64,000 nucleotides of DNA. It comes from Rhodobacter sp. 24-YEA-8. Its GTDB lineage: Bacteria; Pseudomonadota; Alphaproteobacteria; Rhodobacterales; Rhodobacteraceae. Below the pieces are notes generated by a model. It was given only the letters and a program-made list of their open reading frames with translations, was not told the origin of the DNA and did no database searches. The stretch spans positions 757,001 through 821,000 of the forward strand of contig NZ_FNSK01000001.1 of assembly GCF_900105075.1 (NCBI RefSeq), in the 5' to 3' direction. Positions 44,449-54,900 of the stretch are shown piece after piece. The position numbers were made by a program, and so were the translations under genes. Within the stretch, counting starts at the first letter, position 1. Each line of letters opens with the position of its first letter.

Positions 44449-44591
44449 GTCCTGCATTGCTTTTGAATCGCGAAAGCACATTGGCGTTAGCCGGAGACGC
44501 CCCCGTTTCCGCAACCCGGGCCAATGTTTGCACATAAAGACGGATCGTTTAATCTCGCCTTGTATTGCTTGCTGATCCGGAGCTTTTGCAG

Positions 44592-45005
44592 ATGCCGAGA
44601 TTGACCCTTCCGGCTTTTTTCGTCTTCATTATAACATCCTCCCTGGCCAGGGCCGAGATCGGCGTCTGGCGCTGTACGCTCGGACCTGTCACTGATCGGA
44701 CCCCCTTTTTTTCGGGGAATCTTCTGATTGCCTATGACACTGAAACGACGCAGCTTTGGGTCAATGATGTCGGGATTGCCGGGATAGATAAGGGCTTTAT
44801 CCCGGCAAAGGTCACGAACAGCGCAGGCGAGGTCGTTCTGCGCTGGAAGCTCAGACTGGCGCAGCATCTCGGCGAAAAAATCGTACGCTTTGCCTATAAG
44901 GCGCAATTTGATGCGACCGGGCGCAGCCTTACCGCAACCGGCTGGGTTGAAGGCTGGCGCGACCCGCCCGCAGCCACAGTTTCGGGCCCCTGCGTTAAGG
45001 CGTAA
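44592..45005 (+). CDS. Hypothetical secreted protein (137 aa)
   Basis: The protein starts with a signal peptide (RLTLPAFFVFIITSSLARA, cleaved near residue 21). Its beta-rich mature part contains IGVWRCTLGPVTDRTPFFSG, TTQLWVNDVGIAGIDKGFIP and GRSLTATGWVEGW, with two cysteines. It lies alone between soxG and sodB. Its fold may be a small lipocalin-like or beta-sandwich domain, but I do not recognise a family. Confidence 0.7.
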   Translation: MPRLTLPAFFVFIITSSLARAEIGVWRCTLGPVTDRTPFFSGNLLIAYDTETTQLWVNDVGIAGIDKGFIPAKVTNSAGEVVLRWKLRLAQHLGEKIVRFAYKAQFDATGRSLTATGWVEGWRDPPAATVSGPCVKA

Positions 45006-45149
45006 GGCAAAATCCGCGCGTTTTGCGGCGCGCGATCAGGTGACCTTACAGGGCGTTGTTTCGCTTTGTCTTGCCCGCAGGGCTTGACCTTCGGGGCGGA
45101 TACGCCCTTATTCCAGACGTAACGCCCCATCCGAACAGGAGTGAGTCCG

Positions 45150-45749
45150 ATGACGTTTCATCTTCCCGATCTGCCCTATAAATACAACGCCCTTGAGCCG
45201 CTTGGCATGTCGATGGAAACGCTGGAATTCCACCATGACCTGCATCACAAGGCCTATGTCGACAATGGTAACAAGCTGATCGCCGGCACCGAATGGGAGA
45301 AGAAGTCGCTCGACGAGATCGTCGTCGGCACCTACCAGGCTGGCGCCGTGGCGCAGAACGGCATTTTCAACAATGCCTCGCAGCACTGGAACCACAACCT
45401 GTTCTGGGAAATCATGGGGCCTGACCAGGTCGGCATCCCCGGCGCGCTGGAAAAAGCGCTGACCGAAAGCTTCGGCTCGGTCGCGAAATTCAAGGAAGAT
45501 TTCGCCGCAGCCGGCGCCGGTCAGTTCGGCTCGGGCTGGGCCTGGCTGGTGAAAGACAAAGATGGCGCGCTCAAAGTCACCAAGACCGAGAATGGCGTCA
45601 ACCCGCTGGTCTTTGGTCAGACCGCGCTTCTGGGCTGCGATGTGTGGGAGCATTCCTACTATATCGACTTCCGCAACAAGCGCCCGGCTTACCTGTCGAA
45701 CTTCCTCGAAAAGCTGGTGAACTGGGAAGCGGTCGCCGCGAAACTCTGA
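45150..45749 (+). CDS. sodB: Superoxide dismutase, iron type
   Basis: The 199-residue enzyme disproportionates superoxide. Metal ligands lie in LEFHHDLHHKAYVDN, NHNLFWEIM and DVWEHSYYIDFRNKRPAYL. The active-site glutamine sits in FNNASQHWNHN, the position typical of iron rather than manganese enzymes. ATG 45150 follows CAGGAG. It stands alone with its own terminator. Confidence 0.95.
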   Translation: MTFHLPDLPYKYNALEPLGMSMETLEFHHDLHHKAYVDNGNKLIAGTEWEKKSLDEIVVGTYQAGAVAQNGIFNNASQHWNHNLFWEIMGPDQVGIPGALEKALTESFGSVAKFKEDFAAAGAGQFGSGWAWLVKDKDGALKVTKTENGVNPLVFGQTALLGCDVWEHSYYIDFRNKRPAYLSNFLEKLVNWEAVAAKL

Positions 45750-45774
45750 TCCGCCACTGACGGACAGCAAAAGG

Positions 45775-45810
45775 GCCCCGCCGCATCGCGCTGGCGGGGC
45801 TTCTTTTTTT
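45775..45810 (+). terminator. Intrinsic terminator of sodB
   Basis: GCCCCGCC and GGCGGGGC form an 8-bp stem followed by TTCTTTTTTT, 26 bp after the stop. Confidence 0.92.
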
Positions 45811-45983
45811 GGCGCGGCTTTGCCTTGTGATCCTGCGCACCAGATCCTGGCCTTGCGCCGCCTGACCCGTGACACCCCGGCGCGTCGCGGATGTTCCGGA
45901 CCTGTACGGAACGCATCTTCCCTTTCCCCCGGCCCGGGGTGAAGGTCGTGGCCAGAAAATGGTTAAGGGCAGGAGCCTGCGTC

Positions 45984-47048
45984 ATGGGATGGAGAAAGAC
46001 GGTGCCTGCGCTTTGCCTGGCGCTCGGTGCAGCGGGCGCGCTGCCAGAACCGGCAACGGCCCAGGACTGGTTCACGCGTGAGGCCTGTACCACGGGTGAG
46101 ATCCGGATCTGGCGCGAGGTTCTCTCCGGGGCGGATGAGGCGCACTATTCCGCCATTGCCGGGGAAGTGCCGAACAGCCTGGGCCGGTTCTGGAAGATCA
46201 CCGCGCCCGGCGGCCAGACCTCCTGGCTCTGGGGCACCTATCATGTCTCTGAGCGCCGCCTGCTTGCTTTGCCACAAGAGCTGCGCGAGGTGCTTGAAAC
46301 TGCCGATGTGGTCGCGCTGGAGTTCAATCCGCAGCCTGACACCCGCGCTGATATCCGCCGCGCCAATGACCAGGCCTGGATGTTCATTAGCCCGGGAGCA
46401 CCGCCGGATGACCGCGCGGATTTCCCGCCACAGATCCTGGACCATATCGCGCTGCGGCTTGAGACCTACGCCTGGGATCCTGGCTATATGTCGATGATGA
46501 CCGATGCCGGTCTGTTCAGCCTGTTGCTGTCAGACCCCTGTTCGGATTTCACCCCATTCATGCCGGCCCAGGACTATTTCATCGCCCAGACCGGCTGGCT
46601 TGCGGGCGCGCGGATTACGGGGCTGCAAGAACCATGGGAGCTGGGCGCAGAGCTGACGGCGCCGGAGCGCGCGGCGGCGGCACGGGTGGCGCTGCTGCTT
46701 TACGGGCTTTATCTCGGTCCCGACTCCGCGCGCGCCGGGCTGCGGGAAACCGGCTTCGCGCTTTATCTCGAAGGGCGGATCGGGTTGATGGATGCCTGGT
46801 CGGATGCCTGGACCGGGCAGGTGCTGGGGGCTGCGCGCGGGCGTGAGGTTGTGGATCTTGCCGAAAGCTATCTGCTGGTCGAACGCAATGCGATCTGGAT
46901 GGAAAAGATCCGGATGCTGGCCGATCAGGGCAATGCGGTGATTGCGGTCGGGGCCTCGCATCTGCCGGGAGATCTGGGGCTGGTGAGCATGATCCGCGAT
47001 GCAGGTTACCAGGTGGAGCGAGTGGCGCTGCCGGGCGAGATGCCCTGA
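45984..47048 (+). CDS. TraB/GumN family protein, exported
   Basis: The 354-residue protein has a signal peptide (WRKTVPALCLALGAAGALPE, mature from about 25). It carries the two TraB/GumN hallmarks: SWLWGTYHVSERRLLALPQE early and IAVGASHLPGDLGLVSMIRD near the end, each with a GxxH-like motif. The TIKI-related family includes metal-dependent proteases, so a periplasmic peptidase is possible but unproven here. ATG 45984 has AGGAG; the longer frame from 45891 would hide the signal peptide. Confidence 0.88.
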   Translation: MGWRKTVPALCLALGAAGALPEPATAQDWFTREACTTGEIRIWREVLSGADEAHYSAIAGEVPNSLGRFWKITAPGGQTSWLWGTYHVSERRLLALPQELREVLETADVVALEFNPQPDTRADIRRANDQAWMFISPGAPPDDRADFPPQILDHIALRLETYAWDPGYMSMMTDAGLFSLLLSDPCSDFTPFMPAQDYFIAQTGWLAGARITGLQEPWELGAELTAPERAAAARVALLLYGLYLGPDSARAGLRETGFALYLEGRIGLMDAWSDAWTGQVLGAARGREVVDLAESYLLVERNAIWMEKIRMLADQGNAVIAVGASHLPGDLGLVSMIRDAGYQVERVALPGEMP

Positions 47049-47121
47049 GCGCGGTCGCGGAGGCCCGGCTGTGGCCCGCCGGGGATGCCTCCGGCGGGGA
47101 TTCCGGATCAGGGCAAATGGC

Positions 47122-47688
47122 TCAGGCCGTGAGGCGGGCCTGGAGCGCGGCAGTGAGCGCCTCTGTCAGCGCGGGCACATCGGGGACGGCGCTGAACTGG
47201 GTTTTCAGCGAGGCATCGGCGAACCCTTCGCGGATGATATGGTCGATCAGCGCGAGGAGCGGCTGCCAGTACCCATCGGTATCGAGCAGGAAGATCGGTT
47301 TCTTATGCAGCCCGATCTGCGCCCAGGTCAGCACTTCGAAAAATTCGTCGAGGCTGCCGGCGCCGCCCGGCAGCACCACAATCGCATCCGAATTCATGAA
47401 CATGACCTTTTTGCGCTCATGCATATCTTCGGTGATCACAAAAGTGGTCAGATCGCGTTTGCCTTTTTCAAGCCCCAGCAGATGCACCGGAATCACGCCA
47501 AGCGTGGTGGCGCCGGCCCCCTGGGCGGCGCGTGCGACCTCGCCCATCAGGCCGACATCGCCGGCGCCGTAGACGAGACGCCATTTTTGCGCGGCGATTT
47601 CGCGGCCGAAGCTCTGGGCAGTGGCGACATGTGCGGGATTGGATCCGGGGCGCGAGCCGCAGAAGACGCAGATTGAGGGAAGCTGCAT
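47122..47688 (-). CDS. LOG family protein (lysine decarboxylase-like, nucleotide phosphoribohydrolase)
   Basis: The 188-residue protein opens SICVFCGSRPGSNPAHVATA and carries VYGAGDVGLMGEVARAA, GVIPVHLLGLE, and the active-site stretch ERKKVMFMNSDAIVVLPGGA followed by GSLDEFFE. The usual motif PGGxGTxxE appears as PGGAGSLDE, a Thr-to-Ser change. Members hydrolyse cytokinin-riboside or other nucleoside 5'-monophosphates. CAGGAG lies before the start. Stands alone. Confidence 0.92.
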   Translation of the reverse strand: MQLPSICVFCGSRPGSNPAHVATAQSFGREIAAQKWRLVYGAGDVGLMGEVARAAQGAGATTLGVIPVHLLGLEKGKRDLTTFVITEDMHERKKVMFMNSDAIVVLPGGAGSLDEFFEVLTWAQIGLHKKPIFLLDTDGYWQPLLALIDHIIREGFADASLKTQFSAVPDVPALTEALTAALQARLTA

Positions 47689-47857
47689 GGAGACTCCTGA
47701 ATTCGATTGCCAGCGGGGGCGATATCGGGGTTTGCTTTAGGGGAAAACCTGCCGGGATGCGATGGGAAACCTGACGAAGAAGCGTCGGGGAAACCTGTCC
47801 GGCCGGAAGGGAGCTGAGACCGCGCGGATCGCGCGACGGTGACGGAGAGGGGAACGG

Positions 47858-49282
47858 ATGAAGGCCTGGAGTGACTTGGGCGCGGGCGCGCGTACGGTGG
47901 TATCGGTTGCGGGTGCGGGTGCGGTTCTTGCTCTGGGGGTGATGGTATCGGGCTGGCGGCCAGAGGCCGGTGGTGGCACGGGCGGAGGCGAGGGGACAGA
48001 GCCTGCCGCGCAGATCGCGCAGCTTCCGCAGGATGGGCAGATTGAGACCAGCGCCGTGCAGGCAGGCCAGGACGGGGCGGTTGCTGCCGCCGATGCGCCC
48101 TCTGCGGCTGCAGATATTGCCGCGCCGGTCATCACCACCTGGGCGGTGGCTCCGGGCGGTCATGCGACCATCGGCGGGCTTGGCGAGCCGGACGCGCAGG
48201 TGCTGGTTCTTGTCGACGGGGCAGAGATCGGCGCGACGCGGGCGACCCGTGGCGGCGAATTCGCGCTGGTGACCACGCTTGCGCCCAATCCGGCGCCCGC
48301 GATCCTCAGCCTTGTCATGGTGCTGGAGGATGGCAGACGGATCCCTTCGGCCGAAGTGATCGCGATGGGGCCAGTGACTGGCGCGGCAGTTCCGCCTGCG
48401 CAGACTGCTGCGGCGGAGACCGCAACGGGAGAGGCTGCAGCAGAAGCGGCCGGCACGGCAGAGCCGGTTCCCGATATCGCACCGGTTGCGACTTTGGAAG
48501 CAGGCGCAGAGGGTGCTCCGGTGGCGCTGAAGATCAGCGAGGAAGGGGTCGTGCTCCTCCAGCCCTCAAACCCGGCGAACACAAATCAGATGCCCCCGGT
48601 TCTGGTCCAGACCATCTCTTATCTGTCGCCCGGGATCGTGCAGATTGGCGGCAGTGGCGCGCCCGGGGCCTATATCCGTCTCTATCTCGATGACCAGCCG
48701 GTGGGGCCGGCAGAGGTCGGGGTCGAAGCGGCGGGTGGCTGGCAGGCAGAGATCCCGGGCATTGCGGCGGGGCTTTACACGTTGCGGGTCGATCAGCTGG
48801 ATGCCGGGGGCAAGGTGACCTCTCGGGTCGAGATCCCGTTCCGCCGTGAAACACCCGAGGCGCTGGCCACACTGGCCGGGGGCGGGGAGGATGCGGCAGG
48901 CACCGGTGAGGCGCCGCCCGAAATCGCGCTGCAGCCGTCAGCCGCGACCCTTCCTGTCGTGGCGGCGCCCGCAGAGCTTGCCGCGCTGACCGGAGCGGAA
49001 CCCGCTTTGCCGCAAACATCAGAGCAGCCGCTCGCGTCAGCGGCTCCCGCCGTCGGCGAAACGCCCGCTCCAGCCTTGCCGGGGAGCCCGGAGCAGGCCG
49101 CCTTGCCGGTGACGCCCGCTATTTCGGTTACGGTGCAGCCCGGTCATACGCTCTGGGCCATCGCGCGCGAGGAATTCGGGGAAGGGGTCTTGTATGTCCA
49201 GCTTTTCGAGGCCAATCGCGACCGTATTCTCGATCCGGATCTGATCTATCCCGGCCAGGTCTTTACGATTCCGGGACGCTGA
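47858..49282 (+). CDS. LysM peptidoglycan-binding domain protein, membrane anchored
   Basis: A 474-residue protein with an N-terminal membrane anchor ([20 protein letters not shown]), an alanine/proline-rich middle of low complexity, two Ig/Big-like beta segments ([40 protein letters not shown]), and a C-terminal LysM ([20 protein letters not shown], then [20 protein letters not shown]). It would sit in the periplasm bound to peptidoglycan. ATG 47858 follows GGAGAGG. Confidence 0.88.
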   Translation: MKAWSDLGAGARTVVSVAGAGAVLALGVMVSGWRPEAGGGTGGGEGTEPAAQIAQLPQDGQIETSAVQAGQDGAVAAADAPSAAADIAAPVITTWAVAPGGHATIGGLGEPDAQVLVLVDGAEIGATRATRGGEFALVTTLAPNPAPAILSLVMVLEDGRRIPSAEVIAMGPVTGAAVPPAQTAAAETATGEAAAEAAGTAEPVPDIAPVATLEAGAEGAPVALKISEEGVVLLQPSNPANTNQMPPVLVQTISYLSPGIVQIGGSGAPGAYIRLYLDDQPVGPAEVGVEAAGGWQAEIPGIAAGLYTLRVDQLDAGGKVTSRVEIPFRRETPEALATLAGGGEDAAGTGEAPPEIALQPSAATLPVVAAPAELAALTGAEPALPQTSEQPLASAAPAVGETPAPALPGSPEQAALPVTPAISVTVQPGHTLWAIAREEFGEGVLYVQLFEANRDRILDPDLIYPGQVFTIPGR

Positions 49283-49338
49283 TCCGGGCCACTGACGGGC
49301 TGATCTGAGACGGGCCGGATCGCGCCGGGCCTGCCGCT

Positions 49339-49800
49339 TTATGGCGGCCCGGCTCTGGTCATATTGCCCTGGCAGCAGGCAATCACTTCGGGATGATCGG
49401 CACAGCAATCATTCAGCAAATGGGAAATCGCGGCTCCGAGGCCGCTGGGATCGACCGCATAGAACACATTCCGCGCCACTTTACGCGCGGTGAGCAACCC
49501 GGCCTGTTCCAGTTGCGACAGGTGGAAAGAGAGCCGCGAGGCCGAAAGCCCGAGCCGTCGCGCGATCTCTCCCGCAGCCAGCCCGTCAGGCCCGGCGGGA
49601 ACCAGCAGGCGGATCAGGTCAAGCCGGTCGCCATGCGACAGGGCCGAGAAGGCGCGCAGGGCCTGCCCGCGCTGAAGCTGATCAAAGGGCGCGGCCAGCC
49701 CGGGTTCGCCAGAGGGCGCCGCGCCTAAATCCGCGTTCGGAGCTGCCGGGGCCGGAAGATCCGGTGTGGCCGGTTGATCGGGGTCTTTACTCTGATCCAT
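49339..49800 (-). CDS. ArsR family transcriptional regulator
   Basis: The 153-residue protein has an ArsR winged helix at about residues 45-120 (RAFSALSHGDRLDLIRLLVP, ARRLGLSASRLSFHLSQLEQ, AGLLTARKVARNVFYAV). A C-terminal tail with CCADHPEVIACC follows, a possible metal-sensing cysteine cluster. The N-terminal 40 residues are proline/alanine-rich. It is divergent from an Atm1-like exporter and probably controls it, as in arsenic or heavy-metal responses. Confidence 0.9.
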   Translation of the reverse strand: MDQSKDPDQPATPDLPAPAAPNADLGAAPSGEPGLAAPFDQLQRGQALRAFSALSHGDRLDLIRLLVPAGPDGLAAGEIARRLGLSASRLSFHLSQLEQAGLLTARKVARNVFYAVDPSGLGAAISHLLNDCCADHPEVIACCQGNMTRAGPP

Positions 49801-49802
49801 AA

Positions 49803-49826
49803 TTCAACTATTCATGAATCCTTGAA
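49803..49826. promoter_or_regulatory. Candidate ArsR operator
   Basis: TTCAA and TTGAA (49803-49807, 49822-49826) flank a central perfect palindrome ATTCATGAAT (49810-49819), just before the ArsR start and in the gap to the ABC gene. ArsR-type operators are AT-rich dyads of this size. Confidence 0.55.
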
Positions 49827-49914
49827 ATAACTCAAGCCATCATTGCGCCGGGCCGCGGAATTTGCGGCCACAGCCTGAAAAGCCCGCAATGGCAGCTCTT
49901 CGTGAAGGCCATCC

Positions 49915-51747
49915 ATGTCCGCTCCCGACACAATTCCCTCCGCATCACCCGATGCGCCGGCCTCCGGCTGGCAGACCATCCTGCGGGTTGCGCCGCATCT
50001 GTGGCCGAAAGACCAGCTCTGGGTCCGGCGCCGGGTGATGATCGCGCTGGCCTTCCTGCTGGTGTCCAAAGTGATTTCGGTGATCACACCCTGGTTTTAC
50101 AAACTGGCGGTGGATGGTCTTGCCGGAGAGGGCGCGGCGGATCCGGCGCGGATCATGGCGCTTGGCGCGGTGGGGCTGGTGGTGGCTTACGGGCTGGCGC
50201 GGCTTGGCGCGGTGCTGTTCCAGGAATTGCGCGATGCGGTCTTCGTGCGGGTCGCCCAGAGGGCGCTCAGGCGGCTGGCGCTTGAGACCTTCAGCCATAT
50301 CCACCGCCTGTCGATGCGCTACCATATCTCGCGCCGTACCGGCGGACTGTCGCGGATTATCGAGCGTGGTGTGAAAGGGGTCGAGTTCCTCTTGCGGTTC
50401 CTCCTGTTCTCGATCGGGCCGCTGATCCTTGAACTGGTGCTGGTCACGCTGATCTTCGCCTTCGCCTTTGGCTGGAGCTATGCCGCCGTGGTGGCGGTGA
50501 CGATCACGCTTTACGTCTGGTTCACCTTCGCGGTGACCGAATGGCGGGTGAAAATCCGTCAGGAGATGAATGATCAGGATACCGATGCCAATCAAAAGGC
50601 GGTGGACAGTCTCCTGAACTATGAAACCGTGAAGTATTTCAACGCAGAGGCACGCGAGGCCGAGCGCTATGACGGCGCCATGCAGCTTTATGAGACCGCA
50701 GCGGTGAAGACCGGGCTCTCGCTCTCGCTCCTCAATGTCGGTCAGACATTCCTGATCACGGCGGGGCTGATCGCGGTGATGGTGATGGCGGCGCTCGGGG
50801 TGCAGCAGGGGCAGCTGACGGTCGGCGATTTCGTCATGGTCAATGCCTATATGATCCAGATCACCCTGCCGCTGGGCTTCCTCGGCACGGTCTACCGCGA
50901 GATCCGCCAGGCGCTGGTCGATATGGGGGCAATGTTCGGTCTCCTGTCGCAGCCGGCAGAAGTGGTGGACGCGCCCGATGCAAAGCCGATCGCGGTAAGC
51001 GGCTGCGAGATTACCTTCGACAATGTGTCCTTCTCCTATGATCCCTCGCGCGAGATCCTGAAAGGCGTGAGCCTGCGCGTGGCCCCGGGCGAGACGCTCG
51101 CGCTTGTCGGGCATTCGGGATCGGGGAAATCGACGATCGCGCGGCTGATGTTCCGCTTTTATGACGTGACCGGGGGCGCGATCCGGATCGACGGTCAGGA
51201 TATCCGCGATGTGACGCAAAGCTCGCTGCATGAGGCGATTGGCGTCGTGCCGCAGGATACGGTGCTCTTCAATGACACGATCCGCTACAATATCGGCTAT
51301 GGCCGCGCCAATGCGACCGAGGCAGATATCATCGCGGCGGCGCGGGCGGCAAAGATCCATGACTTCATCGAAAGCCTGCCGGACGGCTATGACACCACCG
51401 TCGGCGAACGCGGGCTGAAGCTTTCGGGCGGCGAAAAGCAAAGGGTCGGCATTGCGCGTACCATCCTGAAGAACCCGCCGATCCTGATCCTGGACGAGGC
51501 CACTTCGGCGCTGGACACCCAGACCGAGCGCTCAATCCAGGAGAGCCTGCATGAGATGGGCGAGGGCCGCTCGGTGATCACCATCGCGCACCGGCTCTCG
51601 ACCATTGCAGATGCGGATTGCATCCTGGTGATGGAGGCGGGCCGTGTGATCGAACAGGGCCGCCATGAGGCGCTTCTGGCCAAAGGTGGCCGCTATGCCG
51701 CGATGTGGGCGCAGCAGCGCGCCGAAGAAGAGGATGCGGCGGCGTGA
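49915..51747 (+). CDS. Atm1-type ABC transporter, fused membrane and ATPase domains
   Basis: The 610-residue half-transporter has six membrane helices in residues 40-330 and an ATPase domain at 360-600 with Walker A GHSGSGKST, signature LSGGEKQR, Walker B ILILDEATSALD and the H-loop IAHRLST. LGFLGTVYREIRQALVDMGA matches Atm1/ABCB7 exporters, which move glutathione-bound metals or sulfur compounds. The adjacent ArsR gene supports a metal-detoxifying role. ATG 49915 follows a weak ribosome binding site (GAAGG). Confidence 0.92.
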   Translation: MSAPDTIPSASPDAPASGWQTILRVAPHLWPKDQLWVRRRVMIALAFLLVSKVISVITPWFYKLAVDGLAGEGAADPARIMALGAVGLVVAYGLARLGAVLFQELRDAVFVRVAQRALRRLALETFSHIHRLSMRYHISRRTGGLSRIIERGVKGVEFLLRFLLFSIGPLILELVLVTLIFAFAFGWSYAAVVAVTITLYVWFTFAVTEWRVKIRQEMNDQDTDANQKAVDSLLNYETVKYFNAEAREAERYDGAMQLYETAAVKTGLSLSLLNVGQTFLITAGLIAVMVMAALGVQQGQLTVGDFVMVNAYMIQITLPLGFLGTVYREIRQALVDMGAMFGLLSQPAEVVDAPDAKPIAVSGCEITFDNVSFSYDPSREILKGVSLRVAPGETLALVGHSGSGKSTIARLMFRFYDVTGGAIRIDGQDIRDVTQSSLHEAIGVVPQDTVLFNDTIRYNIGYGRANATEADIIAAARAAKIHDFIESLPDGYDTTVGERGLKLSGGEKQRVGIARTILKNPPILILDEATSALDTQTERSIQESLHEMGEGRSVITIAHRLSTIADADCILVMEAGRVIEQGRHEALLAKGGRYAAMWAQQRAEEEDAAA

Positions 51748-51771
51748 CCTTTCTCCGGGCTTTGCAGCCCG

Positions 51772-51894
51772 GATGCCTCCGGCGGGGATATTTAAGAGAC
51801 AGATGAATAATACTTTCCCTTTTCATCTGTCTCTGAATATCCTGGGGGTGAGCGGCGAAGCCGCGAGGGGGCAGGGCCCCCTTTTCTGCCCGGT
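51772..51894. repeat. Dispersed intergenic palindromic repeat, full copy (C)
   Basis: GCCTCCGGCGGGGATATTTA then AGAGACAGATGAA and, after 14 bases, TTCATCTGTCTCTGAATATC form a long palindrome. GGGGGTGAGCGGC, GCCGC and GGGGGC-AGG-GCCCCC follow. It lies between the ABC exporter and the caspase-like gene. Confidence 0.9.
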
Positions 51895-51981
51895 CAGGAT
51901 TACCGCATCCGGATGCGGGGATTTTCCCTTTGACCCGGGCGCGTGGCAGGGTGAGACTGGCGGGAGTTCCGGATCACCCAG

Positions 51982-54900
51982 ATGCTGCGCCGCTTTCTCT
52001 TTGTTCTCCTTCTGATATTCGGCCTCGCCGCGCCGGCTCTGGCCGAACGGCGTGTGGCGCTTGTGCTTGCCGCGCAGGACTATCGCCATTTGCGCCCGCT
52101 CTCGAACCCGGTGAATGATGCCCGTGCGATTGAGGATATGCTCAAGGGGCTGGGGTTTGAGGTCTGGACCGAGACCGACCGCGATCTGAGGCGGATGCGC
52201 CGGGCGCTGGAGGATTTTCGCGCGGATGGTGCCGGCGCCGATCTGGCGCTGGTGTTTTATGCCGGGCATGGCGTGGCGATTGACGGGGTGAATTACCTGC
52301 TGCCGGTCGATGCCGAGGCGAAAAGCGCCGCAGGGCTCGCGGCCACGTCCCTGCCGCTGTCCGAGGTACAGGAGGCGCTCGCCGCCATTTCGCCCAATGC
52401 GGTCTTCCTGCTCGATGCCTGTCGCGACGATCCTTTTGCCGGCAATGGCGCCTCGGAACCGGACGGGCGCGGCGCGGTGGCTCTGGCGGATGACAGCGGT
52501 GATGCGCCAAAGACGGTGCCGGGGCTTGGTCGCATCGGGCGGGCCGATGGGGCGCTGATCGCTTTTGCCGCCGCCCCGGGCGAGACCGCCGCCGATGGCA
52601 ATGGCAAAAATTCGCCCTTCACCGAGGCGCTTTTGCGTCATTTCGGCCGCGAAGGCACCGAGCTGCGCCTTTCACTGACCCTTGTGCAGCAAGATGTCTA
52701 TGACCGCTCGCGCGGGCGCCAGATGCCCTATATCGAAAGCGGCTTGCCGCGTCTTGTCTATCTCTCGGGCGAGGGGGCTCTGCCGGAACGCGAGCTTCTT
52801 CTGGTCGCGATGGAGAAATACCCGCCCGAGCTGCGCGGCGAGGTCGAGGCGGTGGCGGCGCAAAATGACATGCCGCTGGCGCCGCTTTACCGCGCGGTGG
52901 TGACGGGTGATCTGGAAAAGCTCTCGGCCGGGGAGCGCCTGATCAAGCTGGAAGAGGCCGCCCGGTCTTATACTGCCTTTGAATCCGATCTGCTCCGGCT
53001 GGCCTCGGATGACCCGCGGGTCTCGGAACTGAGGAGGAAGGCCGAGGAACAATTCGCGCTTGGGGCCTCGGAGGCAGGCCGTGTTCTGATGGCCGAGGCG
53101 GCGGCAATCGATGCGAAATCGGAAAGCTCGATCCGCGACAATCTTGTGGCGCGCACCCTGTCGCAGGCGGCGACCCATGTGCTCAATGCCAATGCGGCGC
53201 GGGCCGGCCTGCGCTATGATCTGGCGATCAGCGACCTCACCCATGCGACCGAGCTTTACAACCGGGTCCGCGCCGATTTGCCCGACCGTGATGCGAAAGA
53301 GGCCTATGCGCTGGCCCTCAGCGATCTGGCCTGGCTCTATCTGGTTGCAGGTAACAGTTCGTCTGCGCTGAGCATCACGCTCAGCCAGGTGGATTATCTT
53401 GACAGCCTGACCCGCGCCGAACCGGATGATATCGGCTGGCGCCGCCAGTTGATGTGGGCGCTGAAAGGATCGGGCGAGATCAAGGCGCAGCAGGGCTTCC
53501 TTGCCGAGGCCGATGCCGACTATGCCCGCGCCGACGAGCTGACCGCCGCGCTGATTGCGGCATGGCCCGATGATCAGGATCTGCGGCGCGAGCGCGAGGT
53601 GATCCTGAACAGCCGTGGCTCGATCCGGCTGACATTGTCGGATTTCCAGGGCGCGCTCGCGGCGCATCAGGCGGCGCTGGAAATTGCGCTGGCGCTTTAT
53701 GATCTGTCGCCCGACAGCGTGACCCATGCGCGCGATGTCTCGTTCACCCAGGAAAAGCTTGGCGATGTCTGGTCGGCGCTTGGTGATTATGAGCGCGCCC
53801 GCGCGGCCTATGACATCGCGCTCGGGATCAGCCAGGACCTCGTGAACAGATATCCCGGCATTGCGGGCTACCAGCTTGATCTGGCCGTCGGCTATGAGCG
53901 GCTGGGCGAGATGCTGATGGGCGAGCAGCAATATGATTCGGCGCTGGCCGTGCTGATGGAGGCGCAGAAGATCCGCGATGAGCAGCAGGCGAAGGATCCG
54001 GGCAATGTCGTGCATAAGCGCGACAGCGCGGTGACCCTTTCGCGGATCGGTGATGTGCTGCTGGCGATGGGGGACACTGGCTCTGCCCTGATGAACTGGC
54101 AGCATGCGCTCGGGCTCCGGCGCGAGCTGGTCGATCTTGACCCGCAAAACGCGATCTGGCTGCGCGATCTGTCGATTTCCTATGAACGGATCGGTGGGCT
54201 CTATCTGGGCGAGGGCGCGCTTGACGAGGCGCTCGAGGCGGCGAATGAGGCGCTGATCCTACGGCAGGCGGTGGTGGATATCGACCCGCAAAATCTGCCG
54301 CCGCAACGCGATCTGACGATCTCGCTGGAGCGGCTGGCACGGATTTACGGCGAGCTGGGCGATACGACCACCGCGCGCGAGTTTTATACCCGCTCGCTTG
54401 AGATCCGCCGCTGGCTGGCCGCGACCGCGCCGACGGTGCAGCTTTATCAGCTGGATGTCGCCTTTACCCTCGTCTCGATGGGCGAGGCGCTCTGGCGCAA
54501 TAACGAGCCGGCGGCGGCGCTGCCGCTGCTGGATGAAGGCCGCGAGATCCGCGAGGCGGTGCGGGCCGCAGCACCCGCAGACCGGCCCGAGGATGTCTCG
54601 CTTCTGCGCGAGCTGAGCATTGGTCTGAACATCCAGGTCCAGGTATTGCTGGCTTTGCAGGACATTCCCCGCGCAATCGATCTGGCCCGCCAGTCTGTTG
54701 AACGGATGGATCGGGTGGCGGTGCTGCGCCCGAATGATCCCACTTTGCTTCTGGACCGGATGTTCGCTGCCAATCGGCTGGGGGGCGCGCTGGAAGCCTC
54801 TGGTGATCTGGCGGCGGCACTTGCGGCCTATCGCGAGGCGGCGGGCTATGCTTTCGCGGCGTCCTCGGCTGATCCCTGGAATGTGATCGCGGCCCAGGAT

